Part shown: positions 27,820-37,559 of the stretch, piece after piece | Layout of the letters: each line of letters opens with the position of its first letter | Position numbering within the stretch: position 1 is the first letter of the stretch | Source: G963668655 sp963668655 | GTDB taxonomy: Bacteria > Myxococcota_A > SURF-8 | Assembly (NCBI GenBank): GCA_963668655.2 | Contig: CAXXPQ010000001.1 | Coordinates: 930,001-994,000, forward strand | DNA: 64,000 nucleotides | Direction of reading: 5' to 3' | Notes under the pieces: generated by a model | Databases searched by the model: none | Told to the model about the DNA's origin: nothing | The model's input: the letters and a program-made list of their open reading frames with translations, nothing else | Position numbers and translations under genes: made by a program

Positions 27820-28256
27820 CCGTGGCCGTCGCCCTGTTCCGAAACGAAATCTCGCCGCGCTTCGATTGCTGCGCCGGTCTGGTTTTCGTGGAACCCGGCG
27901 CATCCTGGATCGAGGCTCGACACGCCACGCCGGAAACGGAAGGCGCGGAAAGCCGCATCCAGTTGATTCTGCAAGGAAAAGCGGATGTTTTTCTTTGCGG
28001 CGGCATCCGTCGTTGCGACTATCTTCGGCTTCAATCCGAAGGCGTGACGGTGATTCCGGGACTGACGGGACCGGCGGCGGACCGCTACCGGGAATACCTC
28101 GAAAACCGGCTGCAACCCCTTCCGGTGAGCTTCGGCGCGGGCCGGGGAAAAGGCCCGGGAGCCGGAGGGCCGCCTGGACGGGGGCGTTGCCGACGGAAAG
28201 GAGAAAAGATATGCCAGGATTCGACAAGACCGGGCCGCAGGGCCAAGGGCCGATGA
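27816..28256 (+). CDS. NifX/NifB-type dinitrogenase Fe-Mo cofactor domain protein
   Basis: The 146-aa protein has the NifX-like fold: an early VAVALFRNEISPRFDCCAG (matching V-A-x-x-x-x-x-x-x-x-x-x-F-x-x-C), VFLCGGIRRCDYLRLQSEGV and a late helix near residue 100. Proteins of this family bind iron-sulfur or Mo-Fe cofactor precursors, and many occur far from nitrogenase, next to DUF5320 and Mrp-type ATPase genes. The last 35 residues are Gly/Arg-rich and overlap the DUF5320 start by 46 bp. The ATG at 27816 is preferred to 27810 because of spacing from ACGAGG. No nif genes are in the window. Confidence 0.8.
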   Translation: MTVAVALFRNEISPRFDCCAGLVFVEPGASWIEARHATPETEGAESRIQLILQGKADVFLCGGIRRCDYLRLQSEGVTVIPGLTGPAADRYREYLENRLQPLPVSFGAGRGKGPGAGGPPGRGRCRRKGEKICQDSTRPGRRAKGR

Positions 28257-28492
28257 CCGGACGCGGGCTGGGACGCTGCCGCGCCGTTCGGCCGGAAGAC
28301 AGCCAAGTTACTGAAAACACGGAAGGAAACGAGGACATCGTGGAAACCTTGCTGGGACTCGGCCGGGGCGGACGTCCCCGGGGCGGCGGCCGCGGCATGG
28401 GTCGCGGTCGTGGCATGGGCGGCGGCCGAGGCATGGGTCGCGGTCGCGGCATGGGCGGCGGAGGCATGGGCGGACAAGGTTCCGGCAAGTAA
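28211..28492 (+). CDS. DUF5320-family Gly/Arg/Met-rich protein
   Basis: The 93-aa protein begins MPGFDKTGPQGQGPMTGRG with a Cys shortly after, the DUF5320 signature (MPGxDxTGPxGxGPxTGxGxGxC). The C-terminal 40 residues consist of repeats of G-R-G-M-G and R-G-R-G-M-G. Family members are encoded next to NifX/NifB-like proteins, as here, and are presumed to take part in metal-cluster handling. An AAAGGAG site lies before the ATG. Confidence 0.82.
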   Translation: MPGFDKTGPQGQGPMTGRGLGRCRAVRPEDSQVTENTEGNEDIVETLLGLGRGGRPRGGGRGMGRGRGMGGGRGMGRGRGMGGGGMGGQGSGK

Positions 28493-28515
28493 CGCCATGG
28501 ATGGAAAATGCAAAG

Positions 28516-28541
28516 AGCCGGGCTTCACGCCCGGTTTTTTT
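28516..28541 (+). terminator. Rho-independent terminator
   Basis: CCGGGC (28518-28523) pairs with GCCCGG (28529-28534) around a five-base loop, extended by flanking A/T pairs, and runs into seven T. It ends the NifX-like/DUF5320 unit. The minus strand also has A/T-rich flanks, so it may act for uvsE too. Confidence 0.8.
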
Positions 28542-28613
28542 GCGCCGAAACGGCGATGCCGGGCCCCGGGATGAAGCATATTTAAAGCCAAAACAGCCAC
28601 ACGGAATCCGCCG

Positions 28614-29519
28614 TCAGCCGCTGGCGCGTCCGGCCCGGCGATGAAGCGCCTTCGCCAGTTTCAGCACCGCCAGTTCCTTGGCCTTGGCCTCCACTTCCAC
28701 CGTGATGTCCAGCGTGTCCCAGAACTTGGGAAAATCCCGCAAATCGATGAAATCGGAGTGATAACGATGGTTTCCAGACCCCCACCCGTCCCGGGGACTG
28801 GAGATGTGAAACAACGGCTCCCGGTTCCAGGTGGCGATCGCCCGCTCCGTGGCCCGCTCTTCCGATAGCCCGCAGGGATTGCAGCGGTGGTGGTGGACGT
28901 CGTATACCAGCGGCAGTTCGAGCGCCCAGCAGACCGGCAGAAGATCGCCGGGCGTGAACACGCGATCGTCGTTCTCGAAGGCCAGCCGCTTCCGCACGGG
29001 CGGGGAAAGCCGCTTCGCGTTTTCAACCAGCCGACGCAGTGCTCCGGCCTTGTCGCCGTAACCGCCGCCGCCGTGCAGGGTGATGACGTCCGCGCCGATC
29101 CACTCCGCCACCTCGGCCTGGTATTCGAGTTCCGCGATGGAACTTCGCAGCACCTCCGGGTTCGGCGAGTTCAGCACCACGAACGGGTCCGGATGAAAGA
29201 CGATCCGCGTGCCCGTCTCCCGCGCGAGTTTGCCGCAGGCCCGAAAGGCTCCGATGATCTCCTCGCCCGGAAGATCGGAATCATACCCCAGTTCCGGGTG
29301 GGTCTTCAGCGGCAGGATCCGACTCGTCACTCGAAAGCAGCCGATGCCGTTTTTCGCGCAGAAACGCAGGGCCTTATGCAGCGCCCCGGCGTTTTCCATG
29401 GCGATATGCCGCAGTTTCTCCACGCGTTCCGAGGCCGGAAGCGCCGAAAGGGATTTGGCCGTAACGGTGCGAAAACGGATGTCCTGCTTCTGGAACGTAC
29501 AACAGAGGCCGAGCCGCAA
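28614..29519 (-). CDS. uvsE: UV damage endonuclease UvsE/UVDE
   Basis: The 301-aa protein is a TIM-barrel UVDE. It begins MRLGLCCTF and shows FRVTSRILPL, a YDVHHHRCNP metal-binding cluster, ITLHGGGGYGDK, LAFENDDR and a HSDFIDL segment. The enzyme nicks DNA 5' of UV photoproducts and abasic sites, using Mn ions. The length is normal for the family. The start appears to be TTG at 29519, with CGGAG nine bases upstream. It is encoded after mutS2 with a 114-bp gap on the same strand, so the two repair-type genes may share a transcript. Confidence 0.9.
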   Translation of the reverse strand: MRLGLCCTFQKQDIRFRTVTAKSLSALPASERVEKLRHIAMENAGALHKALRFCAKNGIGCFRVTSRILPLKTHPELGYDSDLPGEEIIGAFRACGKLARETGTRIVFHPDPFVVLNSPNPEVLRSSIAELEYQAEVAEWIGADVITLHGGGGYGDKAGALRRLVENAKRLSPPVRKRLAFENDDRVFTPGDLLPVCWALELPLVYDVHHHRCNPCGLSEERATERAIATWNREPLFHISSPRDGWGSGNHRYHSDFIDLRDFPKFWDTLDITVEVEAKAKELAVLKLAKALHRRAGRASG

Positions 29520-29633
29520 GATGAAATACTCCGGATGCGAACGACCGAATCGAGCCCTCGCCCGGCCCGGTCTGAAAGTCCATCGTCCCGCGTCCCCACA
29601 AAGAAAGAGGTCGCCGGCATCCGGGAAATTCCC

Positions 29634-32084
29634 TTACGCCTCCTTTTCCTCGTCCAGAAAGGCCACCGTCACGCCGTCCTGCCCCTCGCCCCGTTCTCCG
29701 GCGCGGAATTTCTTCACGTAAGGGCTGGCCCCCAGATGCGCGCGCACCGCCTCTTTCAGGCGACCCGTTCCGTGGCCGTGGATCAGGTAGACGTACGGCG
29801 CGTTGGCGCGCATGGCCCGGTCCAGAAAAGCATCCACCTTGTCCAGCGCCTCTTCCACGCGCTCGCCGCGTAGATCGCAACTGATGGACTGCCGCTCGGC
29901 CGCGCCATCGCCCTTCCGGGCTGAAAGCAGCGCGTCCTTCAATTTTGTCCGCCGCTCGTTCCGATTCTCCCGCTTCTCCCCCGGATGCAGGGCCTTCAAT
30001 CGCTCCACCGGCATGCGCATCTTCAGACGTCCCACCTCCACGAGCGCCAGCCCGCGACGGTCCGGGGCTTCCACCACCACGCCCTTCTGATCCAGATTGG
30101 CGATGTATACACCCATGCCCGGCTCGATGTCCGCTTCGCCCAGTGATTTGCGCGGAGGGCGGTGTTCGTCCGCCGCTTCCGGTTCCGGCTCGGGAAGCGT
30201 CTCGCTGACTTTCTGTTCCGCCCGCGCCTCCATTTCCCGCAGCCGCTCCATGGCCTCCGTGGCCCGGGTCATGTCCGCGCCCTTCTGCAACTCGGCGATG
30301 AGTTCCCGCACCCGGTCCCGACTGCCCCGGATCTCCTCCAGCAGTTCCCGCCGACGCACCAGGATGTCCTGTTTCTCCCGACTTTCCAATAGCCGCAGCC
30401 GCCGTTCATAGGTCGCCTTGGCGATTTCCAGATCCGCCTGGACCGCCCGCAGCCGCTCGTTTTCCTCGCGTTGCCGCACGATTTCCTCTTCCAGCCGCTC
30501 CACCATGCGGTCGATGCGGTCGTCCGTGCCCTCCATCAGCGCGTTGGCCCGCCCCACCACTGCCTCGGAGACGCCCAGGCGTGTGGCGATGAGGAAGGCC
30601 GAGGACGATCCCGGCACGCCGATGCGAATGCGATAGGTGGGAACCAGCCGTTCCTCGTCCAGTCCCACGGCGGCGTTCATGAAATCGTCCCGGGCGTAGG
30701 CCAGCCGTTTCAACCGTTCGTAGTGGGTGGTCACCACCACCCGGGCGCCGCTGTCGGCCATGCCTTCCACGATGGCTTGGGCGAGCGCCGCGCCCTGGCG
30801 CGGGTCGGTGCCCACCACGATCTCGTCGAGCAACACCAGCGAGCGTCCGCCGCAGCGGGTGAGCACCCCGTTCAGGCGCTCGATGTTCGCCGAGAAAGTG
30901 GACAGATCGTCGGAGAGCGACTGTTCGTCGCCCATGACCGAGTACAGGCTGTCGAAGCGCCCCACCGTGGAGCCCGGCAAGGCCGGAACGTGCATGCCCG
31001 CCCAGGCCATGAGCACGCACAGCCCCATGGTTTTCAAGCCCACGGTCTTGCCGCCCGTGTTCGCCCCGGAAAGCACCAGGACGTGGTACCCGTCGCCCAG
31101 GGCGAGATCGTTGGCCACCACGTCCTCGTCCCGCAAAGCCAGAAGCGGATGGCGCGCCTGCAACAGCCGGAAGGCCGGATCGTCCGTCATGACGGGCGGC
31201 TGCGCGTCCAGAAGCTCCGCCATGCGCGCCTTGGCCTGCACAACGTCCAACCGCGTAAGGATATCCAGATTGGACAGAATCAGCGGTGCTTCTTCTGCCA
31301 CCCGGCGGGAGAGATCGCGCAGCACCTTGCGTTCCTCGCGTTCCACTTCCATCTGGGCCAACAACAGGTCGTTGTTCACCGCCACCAGTTCCCGGGGCTC
31401 CACGAAGATCGTCCGCCCGCTGGCCGACGAGCCGTGGACGATGCCCTTCAGGGCTGCCTTCTCGTGGGAACGCACGGGCAGGACGTAACGGTCCTCCCGG
31501 ATGGTGTAATAGCTGTCCCGCAGCATGGGGCGGATCTTCTCGTTGTCCAGCATGCCGCCCAGCTTCGCCCGCACCTTGTCGTGCAGATCGCGCACGCGCT
31601 TGCGCATGGCTCCCAGGCCGGGCGTCGCCCGGTCCATGATCTCGCCCCGGTCCCGGTTGACGGCATGGTCGATGGCCCGCAGGGCGTCCTTCGTCTCCGA
31701 CAACCCACCGCAAAGATCGAACAGCAGCGGAGCGCGCTCCTTCCGGTTCGCCATGCTTCGCAGCACCCGGTTGGAAGCCTGAATCGTGCCCGCGACCTCG
31801 GAGAGTTCCCCCACGTCCAGCACGCCGTCCTTCGTGCAGGCCGTCACAAGGTCGGCCACGGCGGAGGACACGCCGCCCAGGCCGGGAGCGTCCCCGCTGC
31901 CGTAGAGATCGCGGTATTCGGCCACCCGGCCGATTTCCTCGCCGGCCTGCGAAACCGAGGGCAGAAACGGCAGGTTCAGGCAGCGCCCCCGGCCGCGCTT
32001 CGTTGCGGCGTACCCCGCCAGAGCGTCGGCCACGCGGTCCCATTCCAAATCGTACAGGGTCTTTTCGGAAATCCGTATCGTCAT
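29634..32084 (-). CDS. mutS2: MutS2-family endonuclease (MutS core plus Smr domain)
   Basis: The 816-aa protein lacks the mismatch-binding domain of MutS. It has the MutS core and a P-loop SGANTGGKT (Walker A 340-347), followed by the Walker B/switch motifs (SLVLLDEIVVGTDP) and a helical linker. A C-terminal Smr nuclease domain (about 735-810) contains DLRGERVEEALDKVDAFL and the HGHGTGRLK motif. MutS2 proteins suppress recombination and act on branched DNA or stalled, collided ribosomes. The start at 32084 was chosen for MTIRISEKTLYDLEWDRV, the normal family N-terminus; the frame continues upstream without similarity. Confidence 0.93.
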   Translation of the reverse strand: MTIRISEKTLYDLEWDRVADALAGYAATKRGRGRCLNLPFLPSVSQAGEEIGRVAEYRDLYGSGDAPGLGGVSSAVADLVTACTKDGVLDVGELSEVAGTIQASNRVLRSMANRKERAPLLFDLCGGLSETKDALRAIDHAVNRDRGEIMDRATPGLGAMRKRVRDLHDKVRAKLGGMLDNEKIRPMLRDSYYTIREDRYVLPVRSHEKAALKGIVHGSSASGRTIFVEPRELVAVNNDLLLAQMEVEREERKVLRDLSRRVAEEAPLILSNLDILTRLDVVQAKARMAELLDAQPPVMTDDPAFRLLQARHPLLALRDEDVVANDLALGDGYHVLVLSGANTGGKTVGLKTMGLCVLMAWAGMHVPALPGSTVGRFDSLYSVMGDEQSLSDDLSTFSANIERLNGVLTRCGGRSLVLLDEIVVGTDPRQGAALAQAIVEGMADSGARVVVTTHYERLKRLAYARDDFMNAAVGLDEERLVPTYRIRIGVPGSSSAFLIATRLGVSEAVVGRANALMEGTDDRIDRMVERLEEEIVRQREENERLRAVQADLEIAKATYERRLRLLESREKQDILVRRRELLEEIRGSRDRVRELIAELQKGADMTRATEAMERLREMEARAEQKVSETLPEPEPEAADEHRPPRKSLGEADIEPGMGVYIANLDQKGVVVEAPDRRGLALVEVGRLKMRMPVERLKALHPGEKRENRNERRTKLKDALLSARKGDGAAERQSISCDLRGERVEEALDKVDAFLDRAMRANAPYVYLIHGHGTGRLKEAVRAHLGASPYVKKFRAGERGEGQDGVTVAFLDEEKEA

Positions 32085-32450
32085 GACGTTCTCTTTTCTC
32101 TTTCTTCTTCCCGGTTTCCATCCACCGGAATCGTTTTTCAATCCTGGGCCTTCACACCGCCATCCTGTCTTCCGCCTTCGGAGAAACCCGGCAGGCTCCA
32201 TCCGTGTCGGCCGCTTTTATCCATCCCCGCCCGGTTATAACGGACCGCTCCCCTTCCATGCAACCCGAAAATCCCAGGCAGGCTGTCGAGCGCCTCGGGA
32301 TCGCGGAAAAAGCCTTCGGCGTCTCAAAAGCGAAGAAAGCGCCCGGGACTCTTGACGCGGGGCGCAAGAAAGCTCTACACTATGGGGAACGGGCTTCGCC
32401 CGCTTTCAGGAAAACGATTGCATTCATTACGCAAAACCCAGGAGCCTCCC
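32085..32450. other. Divergent intergenic region
   Basis: The 366 bases hold the promoter at 32352-32381 and, presumably, the mutS2 promoter, which I could not place. Confidence 0.45.
32352..32381 (+). promoter_or_regulatory. Sigma70-type promoter of the large lipoprotein gene
   Basis: TTGACG (32352-32357) and TACACT (32376-32381) are 18 bp apart, 69 bp before the start codon. Confidence 0.5.
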
Positions 32451-35400
32451 ATGACGACGTTCGGAACCGCCCGGCTTTCAAGATTCCTGCCCCTGTTGGC
32501 GCTGGCGGCGGCGCTTCTTCTCGCCGGCTGCTCGTCCTCTACCTCCCAGCCGGACGAGGAAGATCGCACCGGCAAGCTGGGCGGCCCTTGCGCCGAGGAC
32601 GGAAGCTGCGAATCCGGACTGACGTGCCACAACGGAAAATGCCTGAACCCCTCCGGAGACGGCGACCTGGACGCGCCTGAAGAGAGGGAACCGGAAGCCG
32701 AATGCGAGGAGGATATCGACTGTCCGGAGGGACATCGCTGCGAAAACGGCCGATGCGAGCTGGAACCCTCCCCGGACGGCGATCTGGACTTGGACATGGA
32801 GCCGGAAGCGGAGCCGGAGCCGGAAGCGGAACCGGAAATGGAAGAGGAAGCCCCGCCCGTTCCGGAACTGGAGGTCACCCCGTCCCCCCTGGATTTCGGC
32901 TCCGTACCGCCAGGACAGAGCGCCGACAGAAAACTTACATTGAACAACCGGGGCGAGGGCTCCATCCGCATCGATGCGCTCACGCTCACCGGAGCGAACG
33001 GCGACTGGGGCGCTTTCTCCTTTTCCCAACCGCCCGGAACGCCGTTCACCCTGGACCCGGGCGTGCCCCAGCAGATCTCGCTGACGTTTGCCCGCGCGGC
33101 GGAAAACGAAGACGACGCACTCGCCTATCTGTCCATCTTCTCCACGGATCCGGTCGCACCCCAGCAGAGCGTATCGCTGGTGTCCTCGTATGCGGGCGCA
33201 GTGGAACTGGCCGTCGAGCCCGAAGCGGTGGAATTCGCCGTGGTGGCGGTGGGAGAAGCCGGGACCGCCCAGGTGAAGCTGAAGAACTCGGCGGAAAGCG
33301 GCGGCGGGACGCTGCGGATCACGGAACTGTCCATCGTCGGAGAGTCGGATATCTTTTCTTCCGACGGCGCGTTCCCGGCGTTGCCGCTCGAAATCGCTCC
33401 CGGCGGCGAAGAAGTTCTGAGCCTTCGCGCCGCCCCGGACGCGCCGGAGGAATTCCAGGCCGCCCTGCGGATCTTCCACAACGATCCCGCCCGGGACTAT
33501 CCCCTGGAAACGCCGCTGCACGTCATCGGCATCGTTCCGCGCCTGACCGTCCAGCCGGAAGCCCTGCACTTCGGCCCGGTGGAAGCGGGCGGCGAACTGG
33601 AACTTACCGTCCAGCTTCGAAACGGCGGCGGCGTGCCGGTGGAAGTCACCGAAGCGGCCATCGGCGGCGATCAGGCCGCCTTCTTCGAGGTTCTTTCGGA
33701 CGGAACGAACGACCTGCCCGCCACAATCGCCTTAGGCGAAAGTCTGACGCTCACCGTACGCTACGCGCCCGCGGCATTGGGCGAACACGCCGCCACCTTG
33801 ACCCTGCATTCCACGGACTACGACGCCGCCACCCACGAGATCCCGCTGACCGGCACCGGACTGCCCCCGGCGCTCGCCGTAACGCCGGGCCGCCTGGATT
33901 TCGGCTGCGTTCCGGTCAATCAGCGGCTCGTTCTGCCCATCCGGGTGGCGTACGGCGGCGAGGATTCCCTGGAGATCGTTTCCTCGGCCCTTTCGGGATC
34001 GTCGGCCTTTTCCGTCGCCTCGGAACCCGCCTGGCCGCTTTCGCTCGCGTCCGGAGAGGATACCACGATCGAGATCGCCTACGCTCCCACGGCGGAGATC
34101 TCCCGGGAGACCGGCACCCTGACGCTGCGCATCGGAGAGGACAACCTGCCCTTCGAGATCGGACTTTCCGGCTGCGCCACGGCTCCGCACATGGAACTGG
34201 CCTTCGATACGCCGGAAAGCCTACAGAACGTGCAGCGTCTGCCAGAACCCATGGATGGAATGACCGACGACGAGCGCGCCGTCTGGGTCGCCCGCGCACC
34301 CGTGCGCGTGACCAATACCGGCAGCGCGCCCCTGGAGATCAGCCACATCGGACTTTCGGGCAACGACCTGACGCACTGGGCCATCGAGGCGGAAACGCCG
34401 CCGGATCTGCTTCCCGGGGAATCCTACACCTTTCACGTTTTGTGGGGCCCCACGGTTCTGGACGTGGTGCAGGTTCACGCCTTCGTGTGCAGCAACGCCT
34501 CCGAGGCCTCGCAGACGGACGAGGCTTGCGCGGAGGGCCACCACACGAAATCCGTCCCGCTCACCGGCCAAGCCATCGAACTGCTGATGCTGGTCAGCCC
34601 CACGGATATCGACTTCGGCTACCTGGGTCAGGATGAGGAGGACAGCCGTGACATCCAGATCTTCAACGCCCGCCAGGCCCCGCTGCACCTGGAGTCCATC
34701 TTCATCAGCGGCAGTTCGGACATGCACATCGACGACATCAAGCTGGGGGCGGAGAGCATCGACGTGGGCGAGGAAGGACTCACCCTCACCGGCGCGCCGG
34801 GAGAAATGCTCACCGTGACGGTGCGTTTCGCCCCCGTAAGCGGCGTGGAACAGAACGCCGCGTTGGTGCTGCGCCACAACGACAAGGACAGCATGCGCCC
34901 CGCTCCCGGCGGCGGCGACAACGTGAGCGCCTATCCGGAATTCAACGTCTACCTCACCGGCAACGGCGGCGAGAACAACCCGCCGGTGGTGTTCGTGAAG
35001 TCGCCTCCGGGCGTGCCCGAGGGACTCCAGGGAACCCGCAACATCAGCGTCTCCATGGGCGAATCCGTGGTGCTCGACGGCAGCGATTCCTACGATCCCG
35101 ACACCGATACCACGGGCGACTTCATCGCCCGCTGGCAGTGGGAGGTGGACGAGACGCAGGGCTTTACCTGGTTTTCCTCCACCCAGAATTCCGGAGCACA
35201 GATCCGCTTCGACGAACCGGGATCCTACACGGTGCGGCTGACCGCCTGGGATCACTCCTCCGACGTTCCCAACATCCCCACGGCGGATTCCAAATTGGAG
35301 ATCGACGTGGAGGGCGATCCGGTGGCCGTGGCCAAGGAGCGCGACACCGGGCTGACGACCGTCACCACCTATCTGCGTGTGCCGCTTCTGCTCGACGGAA

Positions 35401-36149
35401 GCGAATCCTACGACCCGGACGGGGAAGTCGCCGCCTATCGCTGGTACTGGCGTCCGGACGGCGGCGCGGACGGCGACCCCTTCAGCGGCGCGGCCCAGCC
35501 CTCGCTTACGCTTCCCGAATCGGGAACGTACGTCGTCAGCCTGGAGGTGGAGGACGATGACGGGCGTGTGTCTCCCCGGGACGAGATCTTCGCCACCGTA
35601 CTGGAAAACGACAGCATCAAGATCGAGATGACCTGGACCAACGGCGGCGACGTGGATCTGCACTGGATTCGTCCCGGTGGAACCTTCGGCACGGCGGGCG
35701 ACTGCCGGTCTGACAATCCCACGCCGGACTGGACGGCCTCGGGAGACGGACATCCGGAATTCATCCAGGCCTCGCCGGACGGCTCGGACCCGGAAATCCT
35801 GATCCACATGGACCCGAAGGACGGCTCCTATCGTTTGGTGGCGGAATACATCACCGCCGGCATCGGCTGCGGCAACCAGGAAGTCTGCGAGGATCGGCCC
35901 GACTGCGACGAATGCGGCTGTCATTGCGCCTTCTGCGCCTGGACCGGCGACTGCTGCAATACCTGCGAGATCTGCGAGACGCAGTGGGTGTGCGAACCCG
36001 TGGAGGCGAAATTGACTTTCCGGGTCTATCTGAACGGCGCGGATGCTCCCACCTGGATCCTGGACGGCGATCATCTGCGCGTGAACGGGGAAGGCGACCG
36101 CTTCGAACTGACTTTCCCGCGCAACAACGGCCTGTTCTCTTCGCCGTAG
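32451..36149 (+). CDS. Giant surface lipoprotein with choice-of-anchor-D, PKD-like and Cys-rich regions
   Basis: The 1232-aa protein has a lipoprotein signal with lipobox LAGC. It is followed by Cys/Asp/Gly-rich EGF-like segments and an acidic P-E-A/P-E repeat linker. A series of at least six beta-sandwich modules of the choice-of-anchor-D type follows, each opening L-x-V-x-P-x-x-L-D-F-G. Two PKD-like modules contain LDGSDSYDPD and LDGSESYDPDG. The last 200 residues form a DVDLHW-type domain with a 42-residue insertion holding 12 Cys. The start was fixed at 32451 by AGGAG seven bases upstream; the longer frame to 32352 would include the promoter. It is presumably anchored on the outer surface; no ligand is known. 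It shares its plan with the gene at 29. Confidence 0.85.
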   Translation: MTTFGTARLSRFLPLLALAAALLLAGCSSSTSQPDEEDRTGKLGGPCAEDGSCESGLTCHNGKCLNPSGDGDLDAPEEREPEAECEEDIDCPEGHRCENGRCELEPSPDGDLDLDMEPEAEPEPEAEPEMEEEAPPVPELEVTPSPLDFGSVPPGQSADRKLTLNNRGEGSIRIDALTLTGANGDWGAFSFSQPPGTPFTLDPGVPQQISLTFARAAENEDDALAYLSIFSTDPVAPQQSVSLVSSYAGAVELAVEPEAVEFAVVAVGEAGTAQVKLKNSAESGGGTLRITELSIVGESDIFSSDGAFPALPLEIAPGGEEVLSLRAAPDAPEEFQAALRIFHNDPARDYPLETPLHVIGIVPRLTVQPEALHFGPVEAGGELELTVQLRNGGGVPVEVTEAAIGGDQAAFFEVLSDGTNDLPATIALGESLTLTVRYAPAALGEHAATLTLHSTDYDAATHEIPLTGTGLPPALAVTPGRLDFGCVPVNQRLVLPIRVAYGGEDSLEIVSSALSGSSAFSVASEPAWPLSLASGEDTTIEIAYAPTAEISRETGTLTLRIGEDNLPFEIGLSGCATAPHMELAFDTPESLQNVQRLPEPMDGMTDDERAVWVARAPVRVTNTGSAPLEISHIGLSGNDLTHWAIEAETPPDLLPGESYTFHVLWGPTVLDVVQVHAFVCSNASEASQTDEACAEGHHTKSVPLTGQAIELLMLVSPTDIDFGYLGQDEEDSRDIQIFNARQAPLHLESIFISGSSDMHIDDIKLGAESIDVGEEGLTLTGAPGEMLTVTVRFAPVSGVEQNAALVLRHNDKDSMRPAPGGGDNVSAYPEFNVYLTGNGGENNPPVVFVKSPPGVPEGLQGTRNISVSMGESVVLDGSDSYDPDTDTTGDFIARWQWEVDETQGFTWFSSTQNSGAQIRFDEPGSYTVRLTAWDHSSDVPNIPTADSKLEIDVEGDPVAVAKERDTGLTTVTTYLRVPLLLDGSESYDPDGEVAAYRWYWRPDGGADGDPFSGAAQPSLTLPESGTYVVSLEVEDDDGRVSPRDEIFATVLENDSIKIEMTWTNGGDVDLHWIRPGGTFGTAGDCRSDNPTPDWTASGDGHPEFIQASPDGSDPEILIHMDPKDGSYRLVAEYITAGIGCGNQEVCEDRPDCDECGCHCAFCAWTGDCCNTCEICETQWVCEPVEAKLTFRVYLNGADAPTWILDGDHLRVNGEGDRFELTFPRNNGLFSSP

Positions 36150-36212
36150 GAGAATCGCTCAGAAAAACATGGGGGGATTTTTATGAATTTCGGGAAATTC
36201 GCAAGAATTCCT

Positions 36213-37175
36213 TCAGGTGGTTTTTCGCTTGATGACCGGTTTCAGCACCACTTTCCCGGCTTTTTCCACCACCTTGAAGTCGATCTGGTCGGTTTTGTAC
36301 TTTTTCCGGAGCGTCTCGCGTGTCTTGGCGATGTGGGCCTCGATGGTTTCCCTCTTTACGCCCTTGCCGTTCGGATCCAGCCGCTTTCTGGCCTCCATAT
36401 ACGTCCGCGTGATACGGTCCATGCCGCCGGACTTTCCGCCGTTTCCTCCCAAGGCGGGGGCCGGTGACGACGGCGCGACAGCGCGCGGCCGGAGTCCGGA
36501 TTCCGGCGTTCGGAAAGGGGACGGCGGCGGAATCGCGGCCTCGCTCGGAACGGGAGGCGGCATGTCGGGAGGAGCGAGGGGCAACGATTCCGAAACCGGC
36601 GTCGGAGCGGACGGACGCCCCACGGGCAGCAATCCCGTATCCGGACCGCCCAGCGGACGCTTGAAACGCAGATTCTTGATGTCCTTTTCCTCCAGGTTCT
36701 CCAGGTTCGTCAGCCGCACGTCGTTTCGTCTCTGGCGTTCCTTGGTCGCCGGGGCGGCCATGGCGGAGGCGGCTCGGGCGGCGTTCTGGATCCGGTCCGT
36801 CTCGGATTCGCTGAATTTCGGCGCTTCCTTGCCGAAATAAGCCTGTGCCTTGCCCTTGTCGATATTGGAGGTTTTTATAAGACAGCGCTGGAACGTGCCG
36901 GATTCGATTTCGCGCATGGTGCGCGTCCAGTATTGATTCAGCGAAACGAAGCGCCCGATGAGGGACTGCAATTTGAAACGGAGCCGGGGGTTGCGTAACC
37001 GCATTTCGTTCAATCGAGTCATGATGCGGCGGATGGCGATTTTCTTGTCCGACGGATCGATCTGATCCAGACCGGCGAAGTAGACCTCGTAGGCATGGCG
37101 CAGTTTCTCGATGCGGTCTTCCAGTTCCTCCAGTTCCGCCATTCCGACACGGGCGCGAGGGTCGCTTTTCAGCAT
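36213..37175 (-). CDS. MXAN_5187-like C-terminal domain protein
   Basis: The 320-aa protein has an N-terminal helical domain (about 1-110). It contains LEELEDRIEKLRHAYEVYF, RRIMTRLNEMRLRN and RLRFKLQSLIGRFVSLNQYW, a pattern I associate with the myxobacterial MXAN_5187 C-terminal family. A Pro/Ser/Ala-rich linker (about 190-240) follows, then a C-terminal basic alpha/beta segment (YMEARKRLDPNGKGVKRET to the end) that resembles the other half of the same family. It is soluble; the function is unknown, and some family members occur with signalling or motility genes. The start at 37175 is set by GGGGAGG; the frame extends upstream without ribosome site. Confidence 0.65.
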   Translation of the reverse strand: MLKSDPRARVGMAELEELEDRIEKLRHAYEVYFAGLDQIDPSDKKIAIRRIMTRLNEMRLRNPRLRFKLQSLIGRFVSLNQYWTRTMREIESGTFQRCLIKTSNIDKGKAQAYFGKEAPKFSESETDRIQNAARAASAMAAPATKERQRRNDVRLTNLENLEEKDIKNLRFKRPLGGPDTGLLPVGRPSAPTPVSESLPLAPPDMPPPVPSEAAIPPPSPFRTPESGLRPRAVAPSSPAPALGGNGGKSGGMDRITRTYMEARKRLDPNGKGVKRETIEAHIAKTRETLRKKYKTDQIDFKVVEKAGKVVLKPVIKRKTT

Positions 37176-37559
37176 TCGATTGCCTCCCCGAAAAATACAG
37201 ACGCAATGTTGAATTTTAATGAATCCGCTCCGGAGTGTCAACTTCCGATTGGAATCGACAGGGCATTTCAATTCTGAATGTTTTCCTCTTCCGATACGTG
37301 CCCTGCTCCCGGTTGTGTGGACCGGTTGACGAGTTAGAATCCGGGTTGAGAATGAGCCATGCGGCTCGACCATCTGAATCGTAGCACAAGTTTCCCTTCC
37401 AATCACCTTTTTCGTGATACACTTGTCGTACCCATCCGGGGGATAGGGCTCCGCTGGAGAGCGACCCGAGCGCCGGACGGGTGCTTATACCGATGGGCGC
37501 GGCTTTCTTGCCGCGTCCTTCTTTTTTGTTCTTTTCTTCAAACGCCCATCGGGCAAGCC
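37176..37559. other. Intergenic, AT-richer, next to an IS remnant
   Basis: The 384 bases between the MXAN_5187-like gene and the transposase remnant contain no gene with a ribosome site. The segment may be partly remnant of the mobile element. Confidence 0.4.
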
